A stretch of DNA of 64,000 nt. It comes from Holdemania sp. Marseille-P2844. Its GTDB lineage: Bacteria > Bacillota_I > Bacilli_A > Erysipelotrichales > Erysipelotrichaceae. Made by a program: the position numbers and the translations under genes. Below the pieces are notes generated by a model. It was given only the letters and a program-made list of their open reading frames with translations. It was not told the DNA's origin and ran no database searches. The DNA is taken from positions 62,001 through 126,000 of the forward strand of contig NZ_LT635448.1 of assembly GCF_900120005.1 (NCBI RefSeq), read 5' to 3'. Shown one piece after another: positions 1-7,059 of this stretch (position 1 is the first letter of the stretch; every line of letters starts with the position of its first letter).

Positions 1-2
1 TG

Positions 3-281
3 AAATTTGTCAGCGCCAAGGCGCAGGCCCGCTTTTATGAACAGCTGCATGCCGCAGGAGCGCTGAACGAGGAGGAAGAAGAAATCTTCCGGCGCGGGCG
101 CAACTTTAAAAGCGGCAGTGTTCCGAAAAACACCGACGTGCAGATCTACCGGATTTCAACCGGGTTTGAAGCGCTGACCGGGTGGTGGCATCTGACCGGG
201 CAGGCGCAGCGGCTGCGTGAAGTGTGGGAACAGGTCAGAGAAACGGTCGCTCTTGATTTCAATCCGGCAGTGAAAAATTAA
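3..281 (+). CDS. mrnC: Mini-ribonuclease III, C-terminal part (5' end outside window)
   Basis: The open frame running in from the left edge encodes about 92 residues ending in TAA at 279-281. It contains KFVSAKAQA, then RRGRNFKSG, PKNTDV and a GFEAL(T)GWWHLTG segment, which match the C-terminal half of Mini-III, the RNase III-fold enzyme lacking a dsRNA-binding domain that matures 23S rRNA ends. Its position immediately upstream of rlmB is the same as in Bacillus subtilis (yazC-yacO), which supports the call. The N-terminal half with the catalytic acidic motif lies outside the window, so integrity cannot be judged. Confidence 0.9.
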   Translation, partial: KFVSAKAQARFYEQLHAAGALNEEEEEIFRRGRNFKSGSVPKNTDVQIYRISTGFEALTGWWHLTGQAQRLREVWEQVRETVALDFNPAVKN

Positions 282-300
282 GTCAGCAGAACAAAGTTCA

Positions 301-340
301 AAAACGTTCGTTTTCGATCCGGAGAACGGACGTTTTCTAA
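301..340 (+). terminator. Intrinsic terminator after mrnC
   Basis: Arms AAAACGTTCGTTTTC and GAGAACGGACGTTTT pair over 15 positions, two of them G-U, with a 6-nt loop, and the descending arm ends in a short T run. It separates mrnC from the rlmB promoter. Confidence 0.75.
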
Positions 341-457
341 TCAAATGAAACAATGCCGCGAGGAAATGAGATAAAAATACGGGAAAAGAAAATGGAACCA
401 ACAGACAGGGTGAACGGAACGCTTGAATATCTTTGTTGAAGCTTTGCCCTGATCCGA

Positions 458-486
458 TTGCATTTCCTGATAACTCATTGTATAAA
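458..486 (+). promoter_or_regulatory. Sigma-A type promoter for rlmB
   Basis: TTGCAT at 458-463 and TATAAA at 481-486 are separated by exactly 17 bp. The promoter lies 80 bp upstream of the chosen rlmB start and downstream of the mrnC terminator. Confidence 0.65.
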
Positions 487-564
487 TAAAGAAGCCGTTT
501 CAGGAGTATGAAACGATTTGGAATAAAATTGGGACAATTCCAGGACGAAACAGGAGGTCGAAGT

Positions 565-1293
565 ATGGCACAATGGATTTATGGGAAAAACGCAGCAATG
601 CAGATCCTGAAAAGCAAGAAAAAAATTGAAAAAGCGCTCGTTGCTGAAGGGACGAAGTTTCCGGAAGCGGAAGCGTTATTGAAAAGCCGCAGAATCCCTG
701 TTCAGCGGGTCAGCCGCCGGGAATTGGATAAGTGCTGCATGGATACGCACCATCAGGGGATCGCGCTGTATTGCGAGGATTACAAAACAGTCAGCGTGGA
801 CGAAATGCTGAACCGCATTCCAAGCGGCAAGCTGGGCACGATCGTCGTTCTGGACGAACTGGAAGATCCGCACAATCTGGGCGCGGTGCTGCGGACCTGC
901 GACGCGGTCGGCGCTGACGGCGTGATCCTGCGCAAGAACCGCTCGGTATCGCTGAACTCGACGGTCGCCAAAGTATCCACCGGCGCAATCGAAACGGTAC
1001 CGGTGGCGATGGTCGCCAATCTGACCCAGACGCTCAGGCAGCTGAAAGAAAAGGGCTATTGGGTTTACGGTACGGATATGCGCAATGCCCAGGATTACCG
1101 CCAGCCGGCTTTTGATACGTCCGTGGCGCTGGTGATCGGCTCGGAGGGAAAAGGCATTTCCCGGCTGGTCAAAGAAGAATGTGACGTGATGCTGACGCTG
1201 CCGATGGAAGGCACGATTTCCTCATTGAACGCTTCGGTCGCCTGCGCTGTCTTGCTTTATCAGATCCATGCGAAACGTTTCCCTCTGAAATAA
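565..1293 (+). CDS. rlmB: 23S rRNA (guanosine-2'-O-)-methyltransferase RlmB / TrmH family
   Basis: SPOUT-class (TrmH/SpoU) RNA 2'-O-methyltransferase of 242 residues. An N-terminal substrate-binding domain (IYGKNAAMQIL) is followed by the SpoU catalytic domain with motif 1 DELEDPHNLGAVLRTCDAVG, motif 2 ALVIGSEGKGISRLV and motif 3 LPMEGTISSLNASVACAVLLY, the knotted SAM-binding region. I chose ATG 565 rather than the in-frame ATG 508 because AGGAGGT sits 6 nt upstream of it and the family alignment begins there. It is followed 14 nt later by the sigma factor gene. RlmB modifies G2251 of 23S rRNA; a close tRNA-modifying paralogue cannot be excluded. Confidence 0.92.
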   Translation: MAQWIYGKNAAMQILKSKKKIEKALVAEGTKFPEAEALLKSRRIPVQRVSRRELDKCCMDTHHQGIALYCEDYKTVSVDEMLNRIPSGKLGTIVVLDELEDPHNLGAVLRTCDAVGADGVILRKNRSVSLNSTVAKVSTGAIETVPVAMVANLTQTLRQLKEKGYWVYGTDMRNAQDYRQPAFDTSVALVIGSEGKGISRLVKEECDVMLTLPMEGTISSLNASVACAVLLYQIHAKRFPLK

Positions 1294-1307
1294 CAGGAGG
1301 ATAGACG

Positions 1308-1946
1308 ATGTGTGAGGAAGTGTCCACAGACAACGAACTGCTTTATATGATCCGCCAACAGGACGACTGGGCGGTGGAGAATCTGCTGAACAAATACAAG
1401 CCGATGATCTGCGGGATGATTTTCAAGCTCTCTCAGCTGGACAGCTGCTCGGTTTCCAGCGAGGCATACAAGGAAGATCTTGAGCAGGAAAGCCGGATGA
1501 TGCTGATCGGCGCCGCGGAGAATTACCGGGAAGATTATCCCTGCTCCTTTAAAACCTATTTGCAGAATTGTCTGCGGAAGCGCCTGCTGACGATTTACCG
1601 GCATTCTCAATGTTCCAGCGACGCCGCGTTTTATGCCTGCGATTCGCTGGATACGGTGGTCGGCGAGGACCGGGGAATGTATAAGGCGGACACGCTGGCC
1701 TCCAACGACCGGTTCTTTGACCCTGTCTATCGCTTCACCTTAAACGAAGCGGCGAAGCAGGTAAAACAGCTGCGGCGCTACTTCACGCCGAAGGAATGGC
1801 AGATTCTGTGTCTGTCGCTGGACAACACATCCTATCAGGAAGCTGCGGCGATTTTAAACATCTCCCGGAAAAGCTATGGCAATCAACTGGGGCGAATTCG
1901 CAGGAAACTCGAGCACATCCTCAGGAAATTTTCCGAAGAGGCTTGA
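1308..1946 (+). CDS. RNA polymerase sigma factor, sigma-70 family (SigH position)
   Basis: A 212-residue protein with a sigma region 2-like N-terminal half (residues about 5-95: DNELLYMIRQQDDWAVENLL, then LEQESRMMLIGAAENY) and a region 4 helix-turn-helix at about 165-205 (SYQEAAAILNISRKSYGNQL). It occupies the place of sigH in B. subtilis, between rlmB/yacP and rpmG-secE-nusG. The yacP gene is absent, with rlmB and this gene only 14 nt apart. Sequence drift is considerable, so it may direct a different regulon from sporulation SigH. ATG 1308 is preceded by CAGGAGGAT. Confidence 0.8.
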   Translation: MCEEVSTDNELLYMIRQQDDWAVENLLNKYKPMICGMIFKLSQLDSCSVSSEAYKEDLEQESRMMLIGAAENYREDYPCSFKTYLQNCLRKRLLTIYRHSQCSSDAAFYACDSLDTVVGEDRGMYKADTLASNDRFFDPVYRFTLNEAAKQVKQLRRYFTPKEWQILCLSLDNTSYQEAAAILNISRKSYGNQLGRIRRKLEHILRKFSEEA

Positions 1947-1971
1947 AAAGAGCACGGGATGGTGCTATAAT
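1943..1971 (+). promoter_or_regulatory. Promoter P1 upstream of rpmG
   Basis: TTGAAA at 1943-1948, 17-bp spacer, TATAAT at 1966-1971 with a TGC extension immediately upstream (extended -10). It overlaps the sigma factor stop codon and lies upstream of the terminator hairpin at 1983-2010. Confidence 0.65.
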
Positions 1972-1982
1972 CCGCTTAAGTT

Positions 1983-2010
1983 AAGGGTTATTTGACGAAC
2001 CCTTTTCTTT
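1983..2010 (+). terminator. Terminator hairpin between sigma factor gene and rpmG
   Basis: AAGGGTT (1983-1989) and AACCCTT (1998-2004) form a 7-bp stem with an 8-nt loop followed by TTCTTT. The loop contains the -35 box of promoter P2, so the terminator and promoter are nested. Confidence 0.6.
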
Positions 2011-2020
2011 ATGGTAAAGT
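1992..2020 (+). promoter_or_regulatory. Promoter P2 for rpmG-secE-nusG
   Basis: TTGACG at 1992-1997, 17-bp spacer and TAAAGT at 2015-2020, 27 bp before the rpmG start. Confidence 0.6.
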
Positions 2021-2047
2021 GGATAAGCACGGTAAGGAGGGACCTCG

Positions 2048-2203
2048 ATGGCGAAAGAAACAAAAGTGATTCTGACATGCACAGAGTGCCTTTCACGCAA
2101 CTATGTTACACACCGGAATCCCAAGACGCATAATCAACGTCTTGAACTGATGAAATATTGTAAAAAATGCGGCAAACATACACTTCATAAAGAAACGAAG
2201 TAG
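2048..2203 (+). CDS. rpmG: 50S ribosomal protein L33
   Basis: A 51-residue protein starting [14 protein letters not shown] and ending [16 protein letters not shown]. The two CxxC pairs (Cys11/14 and Cys38/41) make this the zinc-binding C+ form of L33. AAGGAGGG precedes ATG 2048. The stop codon TAG (2201-2203) is embedded in the secE Shine-Dalgarno site, consistent with tight co-translation. The order rpmG-secE-nusG is conserved across Firmicutes. Confidence 0.95.
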   Translation: MAKETKVILTCTECLSRNYVTHRNPKTHNQRLELMKYCKKCGKHTLHKETK

Positions 2204-2215
2204 GAGGATACAGAT

Positions 2216-2401
2216 ATGTTAAAATGGTTTAGTTTCAGCGGTATCTCCAAAGAAGTCAAGCGAATTCGCTGGCCGAAGAAAGAAGAACTGGGCGGAAATT
2301 CAGTGGAAGTTTTGATTTTCTGCGCGTTTTTCGGCGTCTTCTTCGTCGCCTGTGAGTTTTTCGTTTCCTTCTTCCTCAAATTAATCGGGATCGGAGCGTA
2401 A
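2216..2401 (+). CDS. secE: Preprotein translocase subunit SecE
   Basis: 61 residues: a short amphipathic N-terminus with the SecE signature KEVKRIRWPKKEE, then one transmembrane helix (about residues 32-56, VEVLIFCAFFGVFFVACEFF). This is the single-spanning form typical of Gram-positives. SecE clamps SecY in the SecYEG channel. AGGAGG overlaps the rpmG stop, and nusG starts 3 nt after the stop codon. Confidence 0.95.
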   Translation: MLKWFSFSGISKEVKRIRWPKKEELGGNSVEVLIFCAFFGVFFVACEFFVSFFLKLIGIGA

Positions 2402-2404
2402 GTC

Positions 2405-2953
2405 ATGACAGAGTCCAAGAAAGAATGGTATGTCGTCAATACCTACGCCGGCCATGAGAACCGGGTTAAGGAAAACCTGCAGCGTCGTGTGGACACGATG
2501 GGCATTTCCGATTATCTGTTCCGCATCCTGGTCGCCGAGGAACCGGAGATTGAATACAAAAACGGAAAAAAAGTAGAAAAAATGCACAACCTGTTCCCAG
2601 GATATCTGTTCGTGGAAATGATTATGACGGATGAAGCCTGGTATATCGTTCGAAATACGCCGGGCGTCACCGGATTTATCGGATCCAGCGGCGGCGGCGC
2701 GAAGCCGTTCCCGGTCTCCCCGGAAGAAATTGATTCGATCCTGCGCCGGATTGGCATGAGCGACCGCAAGGTCAGCGTCAATTTCACGACGGGTGACCGC
2801 GTCAAGATTCTGACCGGACCGTTCAGCGGAATCGAAGGCTCGATCGACGCGATGAACGACGATACTCAGACCGCCACGGTTCTGTGCATCCTGTTCGGCC
2901 GTGAAACGCCGACCGAGATCGCGTATAACGATCTGGAAAAAGTTGAACTGTAA
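2405..2953 (+). CDS. nusG: Transcription termination/antitermination factor NusG
   Basis: 182 residues. The NGN domain (residues 8-115) contains KEWYVVNTYAGHENRVKENL and LFPGYLFVEM, followed by a KOW motif near 128-155 (TGDRVKILTGPFSGIEG). NusG binds the RNA polymerase clamp and modulates pausing and Rho function. In most Firmicutes rplK follows directly; here a strong terminator and about 13 kb of unrelated genes intervene. Confidence 0.97.
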   Translation: MTESKKEWYVVNTYAGHENRVKENLQRRVDTMGISDYLFRILVAEEPEIEYKNGKKVEKMHNLFPGYLFVEMIMTDEAWYIVRNTPGVTGFIGSSGGGAKPFPVSPEEIDSILRRIGMSDRKVSVNFTTGDRVKILTGPFSGIEGSIDAMNDDTQTATVLCILFGRETPTEIAYNDLEKVEL

Positions 2954-2965
2954 ATATCGAAAGAA

Positions 2966-2994
2966 GCAGGCCTGAATTCAGGGCTGTTTTTTTT
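2966..2994 (+). terminator. Intrinsic terminator after nusG
   Basis: A near-perfect palindrome centred on CCTGAATTCAGG, extended by outer pairs CAG/CTG, is followed by eight T residues. It closes the rpmG-secE-nusG transcript. Confidence 0.85.
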
Positions 2995-3041
2995 ATTGCC
3001 TGTCCCCCTTTCAAGCATTTCTTCGCGGCGAGGCGCGGAAG

Positions 3042-3068
3042 CCGGAAATTCGTTGTTTCCGGTTTTTA
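3042..3068 (+). terminator. Second hairpin terminator downstream of nusG
   Basis: CCGGAAA (3042-3048) and TTTCCGG (3056-3062) form a 7-bp stem followed by TTTTTATT. It may back up the nusG terminator. Confidence 0.6.
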
Positions 3069-3152
3069 TTATGCCTGCGAAGAGGGTTAACGCCTGAATG
3101 GAAACCGCAAGGAAAACGTTTGACGCTTGCAGGAAACACCCTCGTTTTTTTC

Positions 3153-3201
3153 TGCACGGTATTTCGTGCAAAACCTCAAAAACCAGATTGCACGAATCAA
3201 C
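3153..3201 (+). promoter_or_regulatory. Cluster of TGCACG half-sites upstream of the PRD regulator
   Basis: TGCACG-6-CGTGCA at 3153-3170 forms one inverted repeat, and TTCGTGCAA (3163-3171) with TTGCACGAA (3188-3196) a second. The 15-mer ATTGCACGAATCAAC at 3187-3201 recurs with one mismatch at 5267-5281 before the PTS operon. This suggests a shared operator, most simply for the regulator encoded at 3364-5265. Confidence 0.55.
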
Positions 3202-3219
3202 GATTCCGCAGCCCGCTTA

Positions 3220-3228
3220 TGCTAAGAT
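3220..3228 (+). promoter_or_regulatory. Extended -10 promoter element
   Basis: TGCTAAGAT (TGn plus TAAGAT) lies 23 bp upstream of the leader ORF start and just downstream of the TGCACG cluster. No good -35 box is visible, which would fit activator dependence. Confidence 0.4.
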
Positions 3229-3250
3229 GAAGCCGGAAAGGAGAACGCTT

Positions 3251-3370
3251 ATGACACTACTTTATTTCATCGTTTCTCCCCGGGGCTTAAATCCATGGCC
3301 GCAAAAAAGCCGCTGCTGGAATGACCCCGGTCAGCTTGCGGTCCCGGCGCCGTCGGTCCGCTTATGTTAA
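3251..3370 (+). CDS. 39-codon leader ORF overlapping the PRD regulator start
   Basis: ATG 3251 is preceded by a strong GGAAAGGAG at 7-nt spacing and opens a 39-residue frame (begins MTLLYFIVSPRGLNPW, ends APSVRLC). Its stop TAA (3368-3370) lies 1 nt after the regulator start codon ATG 3364, so the two overlap. The regulator itself has no Shine-Dalgarno site, so its translation probably depends on ribosomes terminating here. No family is recognised. It could be an attenuation-type leader or simply a coupling device. Confidence 0.5.
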   Translation: MTLLYFIVSPRGLNPWPQKSRCWNDPGQLAVPAPSVRLC

Positions 3371-5265
3371 CGCAGCGGCAGCAGGGAATCGTGCGCTGGC
3401 TGGCGGATAACTGCGGTCAGTTTCACTCCGCCGCCGCGCTGGCACAAATCAGCGGCGTCAGCGTGCGCACTGTGAAAAGCGAGATCGCGGCGATCCGTCA
3501 GGAAATTAATTCGTCAGCCGTGATGGAATTGATCGCGGTACCTTCCAAGGGCTACCAGCTTTTAATTCATGATCCGCAGCAGGCCGCACTCTTACTGAAA
3601 CACATTCAGAACCCGCCGCAAAGCGCTTCGCTGAACGAACAGCCGATGCGGATTAAAATCATTTTGCTGAAGCTGCTCGATCACACCGGCTATGTGCGCA
3701 AGCGCTGGCTTCTGCAGCAGCTGAACATCTCGGACTCCACGCTGTATCTTGACTTGAAAGCCGTTCGGAAAATCCTTGTCCAATACAATCTGGAACTGAC
3801 CTATCGCTCCGGCAGCGGATATCGGATTGAAGGACTGGAACAGGACAAGCGAACCTGTCTGGCCCGCGAAGATATTTATTCGCTGACGGAAGAGACCCAT
3901 GAAACAAAAGCCAATCTGAAACGAATCACGGAGCTGAAAGAATTGCTTGTGGAAATCTTCCTTGAAAATGAATATAAAATCAGCGAAGTGCTGCTGGAAA
4001 GTCTGATCATCCATCTGCTTCTGACGCTGCAGCGGATTGAAAAAGGCTATTTCATTGAAGTCGGATCGACTAAGCGCAGCGTGACGGAAAAGGAAACGAA
4101 GATCGCCCGCGATATCCTGCGCCGCTGCACAACGGTGCCCGGCAGCCGGTTAGGCGAGGAGATCAATTATCTGGCCATCAATCTGCGCGGCAAGCGGGAT
4201 TACGACGACTTTGCGGGCGTTTCGGAAGAGATCAATGTGTTCATCATGGATTCGCTGGAGAAAATCCACGTCGAATACGGCGTTGACTTCACCCGCAGCA
4301 TTGATCTGAAAATCGCGCTGGCGCTCCATTTTGTGCCGCTGCTTTCGCGCATGCAGAACAACCGTCAGCTGAAAAATGTGCTGTTGACGGAAATCAAGCA
4401 GACCTTCCCGTTTGCCTTTGACATTGCCAATTATTTCAGCCTGTTGATCGACGATCATTATCACGTGCGCATCAGCGAGGATGAAGCGGCGTATTTCACG
4501 CTGTATTTCAATTACGGGCTGGAAAACATCACGATGAATTCGGAAGGCAAGAAAATTCTGGTCATCAGCAGTCTCAAGCCGAGCGAAACGATTCTGCTGC
4601 GGCAGAAGATCGATCAATGGTTCCGCAGGCAGCTGCTTCAGCTTGATTTCGTGAATCCGCTGGATCTGAGCCGGATTGATCCGGCCAGCTACGACGCGAT
4701 GTTTACAACGGAAACCAAGGACACCGTTACCCGCGGAGCCGCCGTGCGGATCAGCCTGTTTCCGACGGAGAAAGATTTTGCCAAGATGAATCTGGCGATC
4801 AACGGCTACGACAGTGTCGATTCCATCCTGTCCCGCTTTTCTTTGGATCTGTTCTGGCATGGGGAAGCGCAAACACGCCGGGAAATCGTGGGGCGGCTGA
4901 TCACGATGGCGTCCCGCTCCTGCCGTCTGCCGAAGAAATTTGAGGAACTGGTGCGGGAACGAGAGAAGCTCAGCTCGACCTATTTCGGCAATCAGGTTGC
5001 GATGCCTCATCCGCTGTATCCGATCACGGCGCAGACGTTCATTGCCGTGGCGGTGCTGGATAAACCGATCGTCTGGGATACCGGTCAGAAAGTGCGGATC
5101 GTCATGCTGGTTTCCACGGAGATGAACAACCCCAAGGCGTTTCAGCTGTGGCCGTATCTATCGTCGTTAGTTTGCGAACCGCAGCGGGTGACGGAAATCC
5201 TGCGCGAAGGATCGTATGAAAACTTCATCGCCGTTTTCCGGGCTGCGCTGCTTGATAAATTTTGA
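3364..5265 (+). CDS. PRD-containing PTS regulator (MtlR/LicR-type) with EIIA domain
   Basis: A 633-residue transcriptional regulator controlled by PTS phosphorylation. Order: HTH (1-50, AALAQISGVSVRTVKSEI), second HTH (about 95-150), PRD1 and PRD2 (about 185-395), an EIIB-like domain (about 400-485) and a fructose/mannitol-type EIIA domain (about 500-630). The EIIA phospho-histidine is in QVAMPHP (His549). The EIIB-like domain reads KILVISSLKPSE where a phosphorylatable Cys is expected, so this site looks lost. It precedes the mannose-family PTS operon by 111 bp and probably activates it. It lacks its own ribosome-binding site. Confidence 0.85.
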   Translation: MLTQRQQGIVRWLADNCGQFHSAAALAQISGVSVRTVKSEIAAIRQEINSSAVMELIAVPSKGYQLLIHDPQQAALLLKHIQNPPQSASLNEQPMRIKIILLKLLDHTGYVRKRWLLQQLNISDSTLYLDLKAVRKILVQYNLELTYRSGSGYRIEGLEQDKRTCLAREDIYSLTEETHETKANLKRITELKELLVEIFLENEYKISEVLLESLIIHLLLTLQRIEKGYFIEVGSTKRSVTEKETKIARDILRRCTTVPGSRLGEEINYLAINLRGKRDYDDFAGVSEEINVFIMDSLEKIHVEYGVDFTRSIDLKIALALHFVPLLSRMQNNRQLKNVLLTEIKQTFPFAFDIANYFSLLIDDHYHVRISEDEAAYFTLYFNYGLENITMNSEGKKILVISSLKPSETILLRQKIDQWFRRQLLQLDFVNPLDLSRIDPASYDAMFTTETKDTVTRGAAVRISLFPTEKDFAKMNLAINGYDSVDSILSRFSLDLFWHGEAQTRREIVGRLITMASRSCRLPKKFEELVREREKLSSTYFGNQVAMPHPLYPITAQTFIAVAVLDKPIVWDTGQKVRIVMLVSTEMNNPKAFQLWPYLSSLVCEPQRVTEILREGSYENFIAVFRAALLDKF

Positions 5266-5266
5266 C

Positions 5267-5288
5267 ATTGCACGAAGCAACCGTGTAA
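5267..5288 (+). promoter_or_regulatory. Inverted-repeat operator before mannose-family PTS operon
   Basis: TTGCACG-7-CGTGTAA (5268-5288) is an imperfect inverted repeat whose left part repeats the 15-mer found at 3187-3201. A TGATAGAAT -10 element lies at 5317-5325, about 50 bp before the IIA start, without a clear -35 box. Confidence 0.55.
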
Positions 5289-5376
5289 AGGATAAAACGA
5301 CGTAGGGAATTAAGAATGATAGAATGCAGATACAACCGATGATCTGCATTTCCTCATAAAAGAAAGGAGGGACATT

Positions 5377-5799
5377 GTGACAGGCATTCTCATAGCGACG
5401 CATCACAATTTAGCCGGGGCTTTCCTCGAAACCGTGGAAATGATCGCCGGCAAGCATGACTTTGTGGAAAGCGTGGGTCTTTGCGCAGGGCAGGATCCGG
5501 AGGACTTCGGCCGATTGATTGCCGGCAAGATCGAACAGTTTCATCAGCGTGGTTATCAAGAGGTAGTGGTGATGCTGGATTTGTTCGGCGGCACGCCGTG
5601 CAACCAGACGATCCGGCTCTTGCGGACATATCCTTTGCAGGTGGTGGTCGGCGTCAATCTGCCGATGATCCTGCAGGCGGTATTGTCCAATCGTGAAGAC
5701 GTAACCGCGCAGCAGCTGATTGCCATGGCGGTGGAAAACGGCCGCAGCGGCATCTTCGACGCCGGTGCGCGGATTCAGAGTTTGACAGAGGAGGAATAA
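5377..5799 (+). CDS. PTS mannose-family EIIA
   Basis: 140-residue cytoplasmic phosphocarrier. The N-terminus GILIATHHNLAGAFL carries the phospho-histidine, by alignment His9, and VVVMLDLFGGTPCNQ is the conserved EIIA-Man core. It accepts phosphate from HPr and passes it to the IIB product downstream. The start is GTG 5377, with AAAGGAGG 7 nt upstream. It heads a five-gene run (IIA-IIB-IIC-IID-murQ-like) with gaps of at most 18 nt. The substrate is unknown. Confidence 0.92.
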   Translation: MTGILIATHHNLAGAFLETVEMIAGKHDFVESVGLCAGQDPEDFGRLIAGKIEQFHQRGYQEVVVMLDLFGGTPCNQTIRLLRTYPLQVVVGVNLPMILQAVLSNREDVTAQQLIAMAVENGRSGIFDAGARIQSLTEEE

Positions 5800-5802
5800 C
5801 AG

Positions 5803-6273
5803 ATGAGTATCGTATTGGCACGCATCGACGACCGTCTGATTCACGGACAGGTCATGACGTCCTGGCTGAATTATACCGGGGCTAACAAAATTATTGTCAT
5901 CGACGATGTTACGGCGAAGGATTCGTTTCTGACGATGATCATTAAAACGTTGGTTCCGGCCAACATTGTCACGCAGGTGACGACGGTGGCGGACAGCCCT
6001 GCGGTGATCAAGGGGCTGCAGGATCACGACAAGGCGATCATTCTGGCGAAAACCCCGGAAGCCTATGTGCGTCTGGCACAAAACGGCGTGACTTTGACCC
6101 GGGTCAATCTTGGCGGGATGGGGATCAAGCCGGGCCGTAAAACCATCTACAAGAATATCTCTGCCAGCGAAGCGGAAATCAGCCAACTGAAGCAGCTGAT
6201 CGATCAGGGGATTCCGGTCGAGATTCAGATGGTGGCAGAAGATCCGGCGATCGATTTCAAACGGTTTATTTAA
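5803..6273 (+). CDS. PTS mannose/sorbose-family EIIB
   Basis: 156 residues beginning MSIVLARIDDRLIHGQV, in which His14 of RLIHGQV is the phosphorylated residue typical of this family (rather than Cys). The later NLGGMGIKPGR and PVEIQMVAEDP segments also match. It transfers phosphate from EIIA to the incoming sugar. It starts 3 nt after the IIA stop. Confidence 0.93.
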   Translation: MSIVLARIDDRLIHGQVMTSWLNYTGANKIIVIDDVTAKDSFLTMIIKTLVPANIVTQVTTVADSPAVIKGLQDHDKAIILAKTPEAYVRLAQNGVTLTRVNLGGMGIKPGRKTIYKNISASEAEISQLKQLIDQGIPVEIQMVAEDPAIDFKRFI

Positions 6274-6291
6274 TTAGAAGAGGTGATTGAT

Positions 6292-7047
6292 GTGAGTATT
6301 TCGTTGTTTCAAGCCTTTCTGATGGGCGTTGTTTATTATCTGGGCATCATCGGAACGCCGTGGACAACCGTCCTCGGTTCAGCCAGCTTGTTTCAGAAGC
6401 CGCTGGTCGCGGGCACCCTCGTCGGTTTGATCTTAGGGCATCCGACCGAAGGCGTCATCATCGGTGCGGCGATCCAGCTGCCGTATATCGCGTTTATTTC
6501 AGCCGGCGGTACGATTCCATCCGATCCGGGTCTGGCCGGGGTGCTGGGCACGGCGTTTGCGATTGTCGGTCATGTCGATCCGGCGACCGCGATCACGATT
6601 GCGATTCCGTTCGGCTTGTTGGGCACCGTGGTCTGGGTGCTGCATATGACGATTGACGTCGCGTTTGTCCACATGGCGGATAAAGCGGCCGAACAGGGCG
6701 ATCTGAAAAAGGTCTGCTTCCTGCACGTCGTCCCGCCGCAGATCGTGGCGTTTGCGATCAGCGTCATTCCGGTCATGCTCGGCGCGTATTTCGGTGCGGA
6801 TTACATGGCGTGCCTGGTCGCAATGTTAAGCAACGACGTGCTGCATGTCCTGCAGGTCATCGGCGGCGTGCTGCCGGCTTTGGGCGTAGCGATGAATCTG
6901 CGTTCGATCAGCCGTCCCAACAGCATGGCGTTCTACATGATTGGCTTCATCTTGAGCGTGTATCTCGGTTTGGATACGATCGTCATCGCCGTGCTGGGCT
7001 TCATCATCGCCTGGTTCTACACCCAGCTGCAGAAAGAGAACGGTTAG
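6292..7047 (+). CDS. PTS mannose/sorbose-family EIIC
   Basis: About 251-residue polytopic membrane protein. Conserved features include PLVAGTLVGLILGHPTEGVIIGAA-type sequence near residue 40 and several long hydrophobic helices. It forms the sugar channel together with EIID. I prefer GTG 6292 because AGAAGAGG lies 8 nt upstream of it; the upstream in-frame GTG 6283 overlaps that ribosome-binding site. Confidence 0.9.
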   Translation: MSISLFQAFLMGVVYYLGIIGTPWTTVLGSASLFQKPLVAGTLVGLILGHPTEGVIIGAAIQLPYIAFISAGGTIPSDPGLAGVLGTAFAIVGHVDPATAITIAIPFGLLGTVVWVLHMTIDVAFVHMADKAAEQGDLKKVCFLHVVPPQIVAFAISVIPVMLGAYFGADYMACLVAMLSNDVLHVLQVIGGVLPALGVAMNLRSISRPNSMAFYMIGFILSVYLGLDTIVIAVLGFIIAWFYTQLQKENG

Positions 7048-7059
7048 GAGGAAATAATT

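Noticed and set aside
3108-3124. cre-like sequence (GGAAAACGTTTGAC) upstream of the PRD regulator
   Set aside because: It deviates from the catabolite-responsive consensus at both ends, so it was not annotated.
4150-5010. 286-codon minus-strand frame opposite the first PRD regulator
   Set aside because: It is fully contained in a gene with clear domains on the plus strand and has no ribosome-binding site or recognisable family.
5410-6186. 258-codon minus-strand frame opposite the PTS IIA-IIB genes
   Set aside because: It lies antisense to two well-matched PTS genes and has no recognisable content.
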